The notes: a model not told the origin generated them from the letters alone. Positions 27,503 to 36,525 are shown, counted from the stretch's first letter. The stretch: 64,000 nt of DNA from Parapedobacter lycopersici (GCF_024643285.1 NZ_JAMSLW010000002.1:434001-498000); one strand, 5' to 3'. Numbers and translations are program-made.

Positions 27503-28867
27503 TTAAGGCCGGATGATCGTACCGTCTCCCTTGCGGATTGTCCACCGCGAGCGGGTGCCGATCGGGTATTTCGCCGCTTCCTTCTCATTGATGTCCACAC
27601 CCAGTCCCGGTTTGTCACTCAGCTGGAAGTACCCATTCTCAATGACCGGTGTACCGGGCAGTACCTCATGAACCCGCTCGTTGAAAAACTGGGACTCCTG
27701 GATGCCGAAATTCCAAACTGCGGCGTTGATCGCGTTGTTTGCCGCATGTCCAACCGGAGAAGTATCGCCCGGTCCGTGCCATGCCGTTTTCACATTGAAC
27801 CATTCGCCCAGGCGGGCAACCTTCATTGCCGGTGTAATGCCACCGATCTGCGAAATGTGAATCCGTATATAGTCAAACAGCTGGTCCTTCATGTAGTCCC
27901 GGAACTCATTGATGTTATTGAACAGTTCGCCCATCGCCAACGGAACCGTCGTCGATGCACGGAGCTGTCGGAACCAGCCCATGTTTTCGGGCGAGAACGG
28001 ATCCTCAATGAAAAATGGCCGGTACTCTTCCAGGCGCTTGATCATATTGATCGCGTCCATCGGCTCCACGCGCTCGTGGACGTCGTGGCACAGCTCCAAT
28101 TTCTCCCCAAACCGCTTCCGTACAGCCTCGAACATCTTGGGAACCGTTTCCAGATAAGACCGTTGGTCCATGTACTCGTCGCCCTCCTTACCGTAGCCCG
28201 CCGCCCGGAAATCAGGAACATAGTCCTTGTCGAGCCCCACACCACCGTATGCGCCCAGCTGGATCCGCACATGCCGGAAACCGCGCTCCACATAGCCCGC
28301 AACATTATCGCAGACTTCTTCGATATCACGTCCGCTTGCGTGTGCGTAAGTATCAATCGCAAACCGTGTTTTACCACCCAGAAGCTGGTAAACCGGCACC
28401 CCAAGACGCTTGCCTTTAATGTCCCAGAGTGCCTGGTCCAGACCCGAAAGCGCATTGTTCAGCACCGGACCGTTCCGCCAGTACGAACTTACATATGCCG
28501 CCTGCCACATGTCTTCGATGTTATCCACATCACGTCCCTGGCAGAATTCGTTTAAATAAATATCAATCGCGGGTACCACTACCGCGGCTCGCTGGGTAAA
28601 TGTAGCACAGCCAAGTCCGTAAAGACCCGGCTCGCTGGTTTCAACCTTTACAATCACCAGATTCGCACCACCCGGGGCCGTCGTAATTGCCCGCACACGC
28701 GTGATCGTAACCGGTGCCGCACCGCGCGCATATTGTGGCGTCAACCGGTCCATACCACGTGCCTCACCCATACCCATGAGTCCAAATGCACCCGCAGCCG
28801 AGCCCAAGCCCAGCAGCTTTAACATCTCCCGCCGATTCGATAATGTCTGTTTCGCTTTAGATTCCAT
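27503..28867 (-). CDS. Enolase-superfamily sugar-acid dehydratase (mannonate/galactonate dehydratase-like) with Tat signal
   Basis: A 454-residue protein of the mandelate racemase/muconate lactonising group, closest in pattern to the RspA/ManD family. YAHASG, DVHERVEP, IEDPF, the metal-site segment MGELFNNINEF and the late WHGPGDTSPVGHAAN are all seen. The N-terminus has a twin-arginine pair (Arg12-Arg13, NRREMLKLL) and a hydrophobic stretch to about residue 33, so export in folded form is likely. Family members dehydrate D-mannonate or D-gluconate to 2-keto-3-deoxygluconate, or act on related acids. It is the first gene of a pair with the PQQ dehydrogenase. The exact substrate is unknown. 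Confidence 0.85.
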   Translation of the reverse strand: MESKAKQTLSNRREMLKLLGLGSAAGAFGLMGMGEARGMDRLTPQYARGAAPVTITRVRAITTAPGGANLVIVKVETSEPGLYGLGCATFTQRAAVVVPAIDIYLNEFCQGRDVDNIEDMWQAAYVSSYWRNGPVLNNALSGLDQALWDIKGKRLGVPVYQLLGGKTRFAIDTYAHASGRDIEEVCDNVAGYVERGFRHVRIQLGAYGGVGLDKDYVPDFRAAGYGKEGDEYMDQRSYLETVPKMFEAVRKRFGEKLELCHDVHERVEPMDAINMIKRLEEYRPFFIEDPFSPENMGWFRQLRASTTVPLAMGELFNNINEFRDYMKDQLFDYIRIHISQIGGITPAMKVARLGEWFNVKTAWHGPGDTSPVGHAANNAINAAVWNFGIQESQFFNERVHEVLPGTPVIENGYFQLSDKPGLGVDINEKEAAKYPIGTRSRWTIRKGDGTIIRP

Positions 28868-29269
28868 AATTGTTATTTTAAGTGTTCATATTCAAAGTCG
28901 TATTTGCGGCAACAGCTGACAAACTTGATAACCGCCAGTTGCGAACCCCCTGCAACTGATGATACCTACTGGTCCTTAAAAACTCCTGCGATAAAAAGTG
29001 GTTCGGCGAATCAGCGATCCGCCTAATTTGGCAGTTTCCTGTGAAACCCTCACCAATATTACGGATTAATTGCTAATAAAAGCACGGTTTATCCAAAAAA
29101 TGACCCGTATGGTCCTCCGGGTAATACCAGCTGGTACTGGCACATCCGGAGGATCGTGTAATGAAAAAGCCCGCCCATCTCATCCGTTGCATCTGAATAA
29201 AAATATTGCCTTTTTAAACAATTTATGCTAACATTGCGCATTATTTAAAAAAAGTCTAAATAACATTAA
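28868..29269. other. 402-bp divergent intergenic region
   Basis: Lies between the divergent dehydratase and TonB-receptor genes. It holds a dyad at 29111-29155 (separate entry) and an 11-codon frame starting ATGAAAAAG at 29161 that I do not count as a gene. The last 60 bp are AT-rich and probably carry the receptor promoter, but no full TAnnTTTG match was found. Confidence 0.5.
29111..29155. promoter_or_regulatory. Stem-loop / dyad upstream of the TonB receptor
   Basis: Arms 29111-29120 (GGTCCTCCGG) and 29146-29155 (CCGGAGGATC) pair over 10 bp with one G-U; the 25-nt loop contains a smaller palindrome ACCAGCTGGT. There is no T-tract, so it is not a simple terminator. It is 115 bp from the receptor start and may be an operator or leader structure. 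Confidence 0.45.
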
Positions 29270-31723
29270 ATGAAACTTCATTATCTATACTTATCAATCC
29301 TCCTATCGGTTGCTTTCGCAATACCGGCTCAAAGCCAGGATCTTGCCATATCAGGCAGCATCCGATCCGCGGAAAATCAACAGCCCGTCCCGGGGGTCAC
29401 TGTACGGGTTTCGGGCGTGAGCAACAGCCGGGTTTCCGATGAAGACGGAAAGTTCGCCTTTGAAAACCTCGCAGCCGGATCGTACACCGTTTCGTTCTCT
29501 TACCTCGGATACGAGCCGCAACGCATTACCCTGGCACTACCGGCCGCAGGAAGCCGTAATTTATCGATTCTGCTCACCCCGACATCCAGCCGCCTCCAAG
29601 CCGTGGAGATCATCGGCAGAAAGGAACAGTCTTATAAAAACACCGCTTCGTTTTCCGGCACCAAAACCGAAACACCCATTAAGTATGTTCCACAGGCGAT
29701 CAGTTATGTTACGAAAGAAGTCATCAATGACCAGCAGGCATTCAAGACCAGTGACGTACTGAAGAATATCAGCGGCGTAAACGTGTATTCATTCTACAAC
29801 AACGACTTCACCCTCCGCGGCTTTCGCGCAGGCAATGCCTTGATCAATGGCCTCCGTAACCCAACCAGCAGTTGGTCGCAATCACTGCTGCCAAATGTGG
29901 AACGTATTGAAGTGATCAAGGGTCCTGCTTCCGCGCTTTTTGCAAACACTGACCCGGGAGGCACAGTAAATACGGTGACCAAAAAACCCCTTGATGTAGA
30001 CCGCAAGTCTGTTAGTTTTGCCACCGGAAGTTATAATATCTACCGGATTACGAGCGACTTCACCGGTCCGATGAATAAGGAAAAAACACTGCTGTACCGA
30101 CTGAACCTGGCCTATCAAAATGCGGAGTCATTCCGTGTCCTGCAGGGTGGCGAAGATATGGTAATCGCACCCTCGATTTCATTCATTCCCACGGACCGCA
30201 CCCAGGTCAATGTCGATTTCGTCTACGCAAAGACGAAATCGAGGCTTGACCGCGGACAGCCAATTTTCGGCGCTTCTGCAGGAACAGACCTGAATTCCAC
30301 ACCGATCTCTTTCGCCATCGGCAAAGAAAATGACTATGCCAATGAGCTGAATCTCTATACCACAGCTTCACTGCAGCATAAATTCACGGACCGTATTTCG
30401 TTCAATGCATCCTACATGAAATTTTTGTATGACGAGGATTTGTTAGAACACCGCACTTCCAACCGGTATGCAATAAATGCCGACGGGGAAGAAATTCCCA
30501 CCATGATGGAAATGCAGACCATCCGCAGAAAACGGAAAAATTACAACGACAACATTACCCTGTATTTTGTCAGCGATTTCAACACCGGTCCGTTGACCCA
30601 TAAATTATTAGTTGGATATGATTATATCCAGAACGTATCTCCCGTCGGTGGCTCCAACTATAACGCGCAGGGATACCGCAACGCGGCTAATAACGGGGCT
30701 ATTGGCAGCTATAATCCCGCAAACCGCGATGATTACCTTATCCGCGATAACATCCCGGTTCCGAACGTCCCTCACTTTGACCTAACCAACCCCGATTATT
30801 CCATTTCGGAGATCTCGGGCTATTTCAACGTATCCAGCCCGCAGGCGGTCACCCGGTATTACGTAAACGGTGTGTATCTACAGGACCAGATAAGCTGGGG
30901 TCCGTTGCAGGCGCTCCTCGCATTCAGGCAGGAGTACTATGTTGACATCCTGAATTATAAAAAAGCCAATGCGGAAGAAGTCCAGCAGCAGGCATTCATT
31001 CCCCGTTTTGGGCTGGTATATACGCCGGTTGAGCCCATCAGCCTATATGTTACCTATGCGCAGGGATATCAGCCACAGGGAGCCGGCACGATTGGCGACC
31101 CCAGCCGTTTCGGCGGACCGTTTGATCCGTTAACCAGCACCATGTATGAAGGTGGTGCCAAAATGGAATTTTTAAATAAAATGCTGAGCATTAATGCGGC
31201 CATTTATCATATCGAACAGAATAACATCCTCATCAATGCCAACGACCCGGGCAACCCTGATTTATTGCGGCAGATCGGGCAACAACGTTCCCGTGGGGCG
31301 GAATTGGATGTTTATGGACAATTGCTGCCCAACCTCAGCGTTACGGCTAACTTTGCGGTCAATGAAGCCATTATTACCAAAAGTGAAGATGCGGACGAAG
31401 AAGGCAATGTGTTGCCCAATGCGCCGAAACATCAGGGCGGTGTATGGGCCAAATACACCTTCACCATTCCGGCACTGCAGGGTATCGGCATCGGTGCCGG
31501 CGCAAATTACGTGAGCTCACGGGCAACGCTCAGTGACATCCTCACGTTACCCTCATACGTAGTAGCCGATGCCGCACTGTACTACACGGTAGATCGATTC
31601 AAACTGTCGGCCAACCTGAACAATGTATTCAATAAGACACACTGGGTGGGGGGATACGATTTTAACAGGCTGTTTCCGGGCACACCCCGCAACTTCCTGG
31701 TTAGTGTAGGATACGAATTTTAA
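29270..31723 (+). CDS. TonB-dependent receptor with carboxypeptidase-like N-terminal domain
   Basis: An 817-residue outer-membrane receptor. It has a signal peptide (1-23), a carboxypeptidase-regulatory-like domain (about 25-108, ISGSIRSAENQQPVPGVTV), a plug (about 120-240, with VKGPASALF-type IKGPASALFANTDPGG), and a 22-strand-size barrel ending in Phe (VGYEF). The plug and barrel resemble siderophore receptors of the FhuE/FoxA type. The next gene, a PepSY membrane protein 6 bp downstream, is a common partner in siderophore or haem iron uptake. The divergent neighbour is a PQQ enzyme, so another cargo is possible. Confidence 0.88.
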   Translation: MKLHYLYLSILLSVAFAIPAQSQDLAISGSIRSAENQQPVPGVTVRVSGVSNSRVSDEDGKFAFENLAAGSYTVSFSYLGYEPQRITLALPAAGSRNLSILLTPTSSRLQAVEIIGRKEQSYKNTASFSGTKTETPIKYVPQAISYVTKEVINDQQAFKTSDVLKNISGVNVYSFYNNDFTLRGFRAGNALINGLRNPTSSWSQSLLPNVERIEVIKGPASALFANTDPGGTVNTVTKKPLDVDRKSVSFATGSYNIYRITSDFTGPMNKEKTLLYRLNLAYQNAESFRVLQGGEDMVIAPSISFIPTDRTQVNVDFVYAKTKSRLDRGQPIFGASAGTDLNSTPISFAIGKENDYANELNLYTTASLQHKFTDRISFNASYMKFLYDEDLLEHRTSNRYAINADGEEIPTMMEMQTIRRKRKNYNDNITLYFVSDFNTGPLTHKLLVGYDYIQNVSPVGGSNYNAQGYRNAANNGAIGSYNPANRDDYLIRDNIPVPNVPHFDLTNPDYSISEISGYFNVSSPQAVTRYYVNGVYLQDQISWGPLQALLAFRQEYYVDILNYKKANAEEVQQQAFIPRFGLVYTPVEPISLYVTYAQGYQPQGAGTIGDPSRFGGPFDPLTSTMYEGGAKMEFLNKMLSINAAIYHIEQNNILINANDPGNPDLLRQIGQQRSRGAELDVYGQLLPNLSVTANFAVNEAIITKSEDADEEGNVLPNAPKHQGGVWAKYTFTIPALQGIGIGAGANYVSSRATLSDILTLPSYVVADAALYYTVDRFKLSANLNNVFNKTHWVGGYDFNRLFPGTPRNFLVSVGYEF

Positions 31724-31729
31724 CGGTCT

Positions 31730-33070
31730 ATGTCAAAGCACGCCGCTAAAGCCGATAAAAGCAAAAACCTGTTTTGGCTTTTGCATCACTGGGTAGGGCT
31801 GTATACCGGTATACTTATCGGCATACTCAGCCTGACCGGCGCACTGGCGGTATTCATTCCTGAAATTGATTCCTGGATTGTAAAGCACCATTACGAAGCC
31901 ACATCAACCGCGGTAAATGGAACGCCTAGATTCGGGCGTTCCGTCCATACACTCACACAGCGCTTTCCGGACTACCGCTCCCTGACGATCAGTCTGCCCG
32001 AGGCAAAGGAGCAAGTGGCAAAAGTGGATCTGGTTGTCGGCCTGCCGGGCAACCGTCCGGCGCGGTACGATTTTTTTATCGATGCCGGCAATGACCGCCT
32101 GGTTGGTCAGCGCGATCATCAAAATTCGTTGGCAAATTACCTGCGCCAAATGCATGTCCGGTTGTATGAAGGATATTGGGGCCGGCAGCTTGTCGGGATT
32201 GGCGGACTGGCACTCGCCATCGTGGCTATCACCGGTCTTATCATCTATGGCAACTTCATGAAGAAGCAATCCTGGCCCAATATCCGGCAGCGGGTTAACC
32301 TTCGGATCGCCATGGCCGACTGGCATAAAATACTGGGCATAAGTGCACTGGCTTTCAATTTAGTTATCGCCTTGACTGGCGCATGGCTTGGGTTGCAGCC
32401 CCAGCTTATGCGGTGGTTCAATATCACGACCCCGAACTCCTATGAAGCACCTGTCGTGATGGAACCCACGGCGGACAGGCAAATGGCAATCGACTGGGAA
32501 AAAGCGCTGGCCGCTGCCAATACGGAATTCCCGGACCTACAGCCCCGCCACTTGCTGCCTTCAACCGATGGTTCGGGAACGATTCTGATCAGGGGAAATA
32601 TCAGCGGACTTATCTACGAGCGGGACATCAACAGTCTGGTCCTTTCAAAAGCGACATACGCCCCTGTATTTAAGTATGATGTCAGGACGCAGTCATTTGC
32701 CGATCAGTTTTATTTCATCCAGGAGGCCCTTCATTTTGGCGATTTCGGCGGACTGATGCTGAAGTTAATCTATGCATTGCTCGGTCTGACCAGCGGATTC
32801 CTGTCCATCAGTGGTTTCGTTATTTATATTTATCGACGGAAAAAGAAAAAACAGGCTACGGCCGCCACTACGATGAAAATAATAGTCGCCTATACCATGC
32901 TCGTTATCCTGTTCTTAACGGTAATAGCACTGATCAGCTTATTTGTCGGATATGCACAGGCATCATTCCTTGCGGGCATACTCATTAATACATTGTTAGT
33001 CGCACTACTTTTATATGCACTGATAAAATACGGTATGAAAACCGGAATAAAACGCCTGGGGAGAAGATGA
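31730..33070 (+). CDS. PepSY-associated transmembrane protein
   Basis: A 446-residue inner-membrane protein of the PepSY_TM/PiuB family. The first helix (LLHHWVGLYTGILIGILSLTGALAVF) carries conserved His residues, and further helices lie near 147-168, 204-225, 345-368 and two at the C-terminus (about 383-440). The periplasmic loops contain PepSY-like segments. Relatives are thought to reduce ferric siderophores or haem-like cargo after uptake. It follows the TonB receptor by 6 bp and overlaps the next small gene by 4 bp, forming a three-gene operon. Confidence 0.85.
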   Translation: MSKHAAKADKSKNLFWLLHHWVGLYTGILIGILSLTGALAVFIPEIDSWIVKHHYEATSTAVNGTPRFGRSVHTLTQRFPDYRSLTISLPEAKEQVAKVDLVVGLPGNRPARYDFFIDAGNDRLVGQRDHQNSLANYLRQMHVRLYEGYWGRQLVGIGGLALAIVAITGLIIYGNFMKKQSWPNIRQRVNLRIAMADWHKILGISALAFNLVIALTGAWLGLQPQLMRWFNITTPNSYEAPVVMEPTADRQMAIDWEKALAAANTEFPDLQPRHLLPSTDGSGTILIRGNISGLIYERDINSLVLSKATYAPVFKYDVRTQSFADQFYFIQEALHFGDFGGLMLKLIYALLGLTSGFLSISGFVIYIYRRKKKKQATAATTMKIIVAYTMLVILFLTVIALISLFVGYAQASFLAGILINTLLVALLLYALIKYGMKTGIKRLGRR

Positions 33071-33312
33071 AAAACAAGCAGCAGCATATTGTAATTGAAC
33101 ATTACCTCGTCCCGGCCGGACTTTTCCTGCTGAATATCTGCCTGATACACCTGGTTTATGTTTTTGCTACGGATGGCTGGCAGCGGGAGTGGTACACTGC
33201 CGCATTGACCGTTTCATTTTTGATGCTCAGCACATCGCTACTGGCCAAAAGAAAAGGCTATCTTTTTTTATCGATAGCCTTTTATCTTGTTTTACTGCTG
33301 GTGTTGGTCTGA
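33067..33312 (+). CDS. Small membrane protein of unknown function
   Basis: An 81-residue protein that begins with ATGA overlapping the PepSY gene stop, which suggests translational coupling. It has three hydrophobic segments (about 13-32, 42-58 and 65-81) and few other features. I do not recognise a family; similar small proteins follow PepSY genes in related bacteria, and a stabilising or accessory role would be a guess. The distal part of the coding sequence contains a terminator-like hairpin (33252-33283). Confidence 0.65.
   Translation: MKNKQQHIVIEHYLVPAGLFLLNICLIHLVYVFATDGWQREWYTAALTVSFLMLSTSLLAKRKGYLFLSIAFYLVLLLVLV
33252..33290 (+). terminator. Terminator-like hairpin inside the 3' end of a gene
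   Basis: A perfect 11-bp stem (AAAAGGCTATC / GATAGCCTTTT) with a 10-nt loop, followed by a T-rich stretch. It lies 22-60 bp before the stop codon of the small membrane protein, so transcripts could end within or just after the gene. Confidence 0.4.
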
Positions 33313-33317
33313 TCCGG

Positions 33318-33956
33318 CTATTTCACCCAGCCCATTAATTGTCCGGCGCGTTCCGCCAGCCAGTCGTAACCCGCGGCACCCGCTGGTTGGGCGAATAATT
33401 TGGATCCCATGCCCACAGCACTGACGCCCGCTTCAAACCATTCGGAAATATTCTGTTGGTCGGGGCTCACGCCGCCGGTCGGCATAAAACGCATCGTGGG
33501 GAAAAGCGGCTTAATCGCTTTTAAAAACTTCGTGCCCAACGTATCACCAGGAAACAGTTTTACCAATGGTGCGCCCAGGTCTTCCGCCAGGCTGATCTCC
33601 GTCGGTGTCATGCAGCCCGGTATCCACAATACGTTTTGCTGTAGGGTTACCTCCGCAATTTCTCTTTTAACCACCGGGCTGACAATAAAATCAGCCCCGG
33701 CCTTCAGGTATTGCCTTGCTGTAGCGGCATCCTTAATCGTGCCGATCCCCAGCTTCAGTTCCGGAAGATTCGCATTCCGGAATTCAAGCAAATGCCCAAA
33801 ATTATCCAATGCATTTGCACCCCGGTTTACAAATTCAAAAACCCGGATTCCCCCTTTATAGCATGCGTTAACCACATCGATACATGTTTGCGGGTTATCG
33901 TGGTAATAAACCGGCAATACCGGATAGGCAAGAATATGATCAAGTATTTTTTCCAT
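33318..33956 (-). CDS. eda: 2-dehydro-3-deoxyphosphogluconate (KDPG) aldolase
   Basis: Splits KDPG into pyruvate and glyceraldehyde 3-phosphate, and often also acts on 4-hydroxy-2-oxoglutarate. The 212-residue TIM-barrel protein has the family pattern: FEFVNRG near residue 36, GTIKDAATARQYLKAGADFIVSP near 81-103, the Schiff-base Lys in LVKLFPGD near 134, and RFMPTGGVSP near 155. I chose the ATG at 33956, because MEKILDHILAYPVLPVYYH is the typical start; an upstream Met at 33989 adds 11 atypical residues. It lies 76 bp after the kinase gene on the same strand. Confidence 0.9.
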   Translation of the reverse strand: MEKILDHILAYPVLPVYYHDNPQTCIDVVNACYKGGIRVFEFVNRGANALDNFGHLLEFRNANLPELKLGIGTIKDAATARQYLKAGADFIVSPVVKREIAEVTLQQNVLWIPGCMTPTEISLAEDLGAPLVKLFPGDTLGTKFLKAIKPLFPTMRFMPTGGVSPDQQNISEWFEAGVSAVGMGSKLFAQPAGAAGYDWLAERAGQLMGWVK

Positions 33957-34032
33957 TATGTTTTGCTTTATGCTATACACGCCGGGCACAAGCGGTTTAC
34001 CGCTTACGCCTATCGCGTACGGCCACTGTTAA

Positions 34033-35028
34033 TTATATTTCCCCGTCCCCGAAATCTCCCTTTACAAATAACTTCTTAAATCCGGCGGAAGTTGCCGTAT
34101 CCACGATTTCCTGGCCCGGTTTCCCCGCGATAAGCGCATAAATAAGTCCCGCCATAAATGCGTCGCCACTGCCAATACGGTCTACGACTTCATTCGTCTC
34201 ATGGATTGTCGAAATAAAATTGCTTTCCCGGTCATGGTATGTACCGTACAGCAGGTTATGGGTTGGCGAATCCATAAAACGGAAGGTATAAGCAACATGC
34301 TTACACCGTGGGATAAGGTCAAATATTTCGCGCGCCGACTGTGCTGCATGTTCAAAATAAACATCAGCCGGGGTATCCCTTCCCAACGTTTCCAGCACCG
34401 CAGTGCCCAGCATTTTATTTGCCGCCCAGATATTGCCCATAACCACATCGCAGTATTGCAGCAGGTCGGGCATAACCTCAATGGGCTGCTTACCGTAGTT
34501 CCAAAGCTTATTGCGGTAATTAAGGTCGACCGACACGGTCAGCCCTTTCCGTTGGGCAGCCACCAATGCCTCTTTGCAGACTTCCGCCAACGCGGTATTC
34601 AACGCAGGGGTAAGCGCACTCCAGTGAAACCAGGTATACCCTTCGAGCACACTGTCCCAGTCAATCATACCGGGTTCCAGTTGGCTAAGCGCAGAATACT
34701 TGCGGTCATATACCACTTCTCCTTTTGATAGCCCGTTGGCGGAAAGCAGGAAGTACAGTCCCAGGCGGTCGCCTTCAAGCAGACAGGGCGTGGTATCCAC
34801 ACCCAGTTTATGGAGTACCTGTATTACCTGTTTTGATAATTCGTTATCCGGGATTCGACTCATGTAACTGCATCGTAGTCCCCATTGGCCAAGCGAGGCC
34901 GCCACATTGGCTTCGGACCCTCCCGGGAAAACCGTCACCCCATTACCCTCACCTAAAAAAGTCTCGCCGGCCGAGCTCAGTCGAAGCAGCAGCTCGCCAA
35001 ACGACAGTATGTTATGTTGTTCATTCAT
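34033..35028 (-). CDS. kdgK: PfkB-family sugar kinase, probable 2-dehydro-3-deoxygluconokinase
   Basis: A 331-residue ribokinase-fold kinase. The N-terminal FGELLLRLS, the GGSEANVAASLG substrate-side motif near residue 32 and the C-terminal catalytic DRIGSGDAFMAGL near 284 are all present. The adjacent eda gene makes KDG kinase the best call: KDG is phosphorylated to KDPG, which Eda cleaves. A different PfkB substrate (for example another keto-deoxy acid) cannot be excluded from sequence alone. Confidence 0.82.
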   Translation of the reverse strand: MNEQHNILSFGELLLRLSSAGETFLGEGNGVTVFPGGSEANVAASLGQWGLRCSYMSRIPDNELSKQVIQVLHKLGVDTTPCLLEGDRLGLYFLLSANGLSKGEVVYDRKYSALSQLEPGMIDWDSVLEGYTWFHWSALTPALNTALAEVCKEALVAAQRKGLTVSVDLNYRNKLWNYGKQPIEVMPDLLQYCDVVMGNIWAANKMLGTAVLETLGRDTPADVYFEHAAQSAREIFDLIPRCKHVAYTFRFMDSPTHNLLYGTYHDRESNFISTIHETNEVVDRIGSGDAFMAGLIYALIAGKPGQEIVDTATSAGFKKLFVKGDFGDGEI

Positions 35029-35115
35029 GATCGGAAAATTGGGTGGCTAATATACGAAAATAGCCATATTCCGGGGAATTCAGCTTAATAAATATCGGGA
35101 TAAAGCGATCTGTCA

Positions 35116-36306
35116 CTAATCGTTTACATATTGGAAAGCCTGTGCAAAATCCGCAATCAGGTCATCGATATGTTCAATGCCCACGGAAATCCGCAATAAG
35201 CCTTCATTAATGCCTGCCCGTTCCTTCTCCTGCTTGGAGTGGTGTTTCCCCCACATGCTGGCCGGGTGCACAATCAGCGACTCCACACCGCCCAGGCTGG
35301 CCGCATTCGCAAAGATCTTCAATTGACGGAGTATGGTCTGTGCACGGTGGAACTGCTGTGGCTCATCCTTTCCATCCACCTCAATGCAAAGCATTCCGGT
35401 AAACCCCTTCATCTGGGCCTTAGCCAATTCATGCTGCGGGTGCGAGGGAAGTCCGCTATAAATGACGCGCCGGACCAGCGGTTGTTGTTCAAGCCATTGC
35501 GCCAGTTGGAGTGCATTTTCATTAATCTGGCGTACACGCATGGCGAGCGTGCGCAGTCCGCGGAGCAATAACCACGTATCAAACGGCGCCAGCGCACCGC
35601 CGAATGAGAGCAGTTTTTTCCAGGCAATATTAATCGCTTCCGTTGTGCCGCAGATCACGCCCGCTGTAAGGTCGCTGTGCCCGCCAAGGTATTTTGTCGC
35701 GCTGTGGACCACGATGTCAATCCCGAAATCACCCGGCCGCTGGTTGATGGGACTCGCAAAGGTATTGTCACAGATCGTCGTAATGCCCTTCTCCCTGGCC
35801 AGCGTACCCACGAAAGCCAGATCGGTTATGGCCAGATTCGGGTTGGATGGTGTTTCCAGATAAATCAGGGTGGTATTCTCGCGGATCGCTTCCCGGAAAG
35901 AATTATTGTCGCGCTGATCGGTGTATGATACCGATATGCCAAATTGCGGCAGTACTTCCTTAAGAAATATGCCGGCGGCCGAATAATGGGACTGCTGGGC
36001 AATCACGTGGTCACCCGCTTTGACTACCGACAGGATCGCCGTACTGATGGCCGCCATGCCGGTGGCCGTCAACAGCGCGGCATCCTTACCTTCCAGCCTG
36101 GCTAACAGCTCGGCTGTCTGGCTGCTGACCGGATTGCCATGTCGCTGATAGAAATGCGGGTACCTCGGCGCAGTAGCTGCCTCAATGAATTCTTCCACCC
36201 CCGGTGGGGCATAATAGGTTGCGGTTTGGTAAATTGGAGGTACTACAGAACGGGATGTATTAAATGCATTACCCGAATGGATTAAATCCGTTTCAATATG
36301 GTTCAT
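35116..36306 (-). CDS. PLP-dependent trans-sulfuration enzyme (cystathionine gamma-synthase/lyase family)
   Basis: A 396-residue type I PLP enzyme of the Cys/Met metabolism family. SATKYLGGHSDLTAGVIC near residue 205 holds the PLP Lys, YLETPSNPNLAITDL near 149 the phosphate-side contact and Asp, and SLGGVESLIVHPASM near 334 the C-terminal substrate loop. The group includes MetB, cystathionine gamma-lyase and methionine gamma-lyase, which cannot be told apart safely here. It has a TAnnTTTG box (36355-36362) about 50 bp upstream and no pathway neighbours. Confidence 0.82.
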   Translation of the reverse strand: MNHIETDLIHSGNAFNTSRSVVPPIYQTATYYAPPGVEEFIEAATAPRYPHFYQRHGNPVSSQTAELLARLEGKDAALLTATGMAAISTAILSVVKAGDHVIAQQSHYSAAGIFLKEVLPQFGISVSYTDQRDNNSFREAIRENTTLIYLETPSNPNLAITDLAFVGTLAREKGITTICDNTFASPINQRPGDFGIDIVVHSATKYLGGHSDLTAGVICGTTEAINIAWKKLLSFGGALAPFDTWLLLRGLRTLAMRVRQINENALQLAQWLEQQPLVRRVIYSGLPSHPQHELAKAQMKGFTGMLCIEVDGKDEPQQFHRAQTILRQLKIFANAASLGGVESLIVHPASMWGKHHSKQEKERAGINEGLLRISVGIEHIDDLIADFAQAFQYVND

Positions 36307-36354
36307 GCTGTTTGAAATTTGATAAGGCTAAGGTAAGGAGATCTTCGGCGAAAA

Positions 36355-36362
36355 CAAATATA
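36355..36362 (-). promoter_or_regulatory. -7 box of the trans-sulfuration gene
   Basis: TATATTTG on the minus strand, 48 bp before the start codon; no TTG at the usual distance. Confidence 0.45.
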
Positions 36363-36436
36363 CCAGCAATGAAACAGGTCCGATGGACGTTCCTTTCCGC
36401 TGTCCGAAACCACCGGCAGCTCCGGGACGGAACGCA

Positions 36437-36466
36437 CTGCGGCTATCCCTGATGGAATAGCCGCAG
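36437..36466. repeat. Perfect 10-bp stem-loop between DoxX and trans-sulfuration genes
   Basis: Arms CTGCGGCTAT (36437-36446) and ATAGCCGCAG (36457-36466) with a 10-nt loop. It lies 60 bp after the DoxX stop on the minus strand and is not followed by a T-tract on either strand, so it is either a factor-assisted transcript end or an RNA stability element. Confidence 0.45.
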
Positions 36467-36525
36467 CAATGATATCCGCCCCCCGGGATGGAACACTTTT
36501 TAATGTGTTCGGTGTATTGTTTCTG

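Noticed and set aside
27668-28555. Long plus-strand frame of 295 codons opposite the dehydratase
   Set aside because: It lies wholly within a strong gene on the other strand, has no recognisable domain and no promoter.
29161-29196. Eleven-codon leader peptide before the TonB receptor
   Set aside because: No attenuator structure follows and no stretch of repeated codons is present; likely chance.
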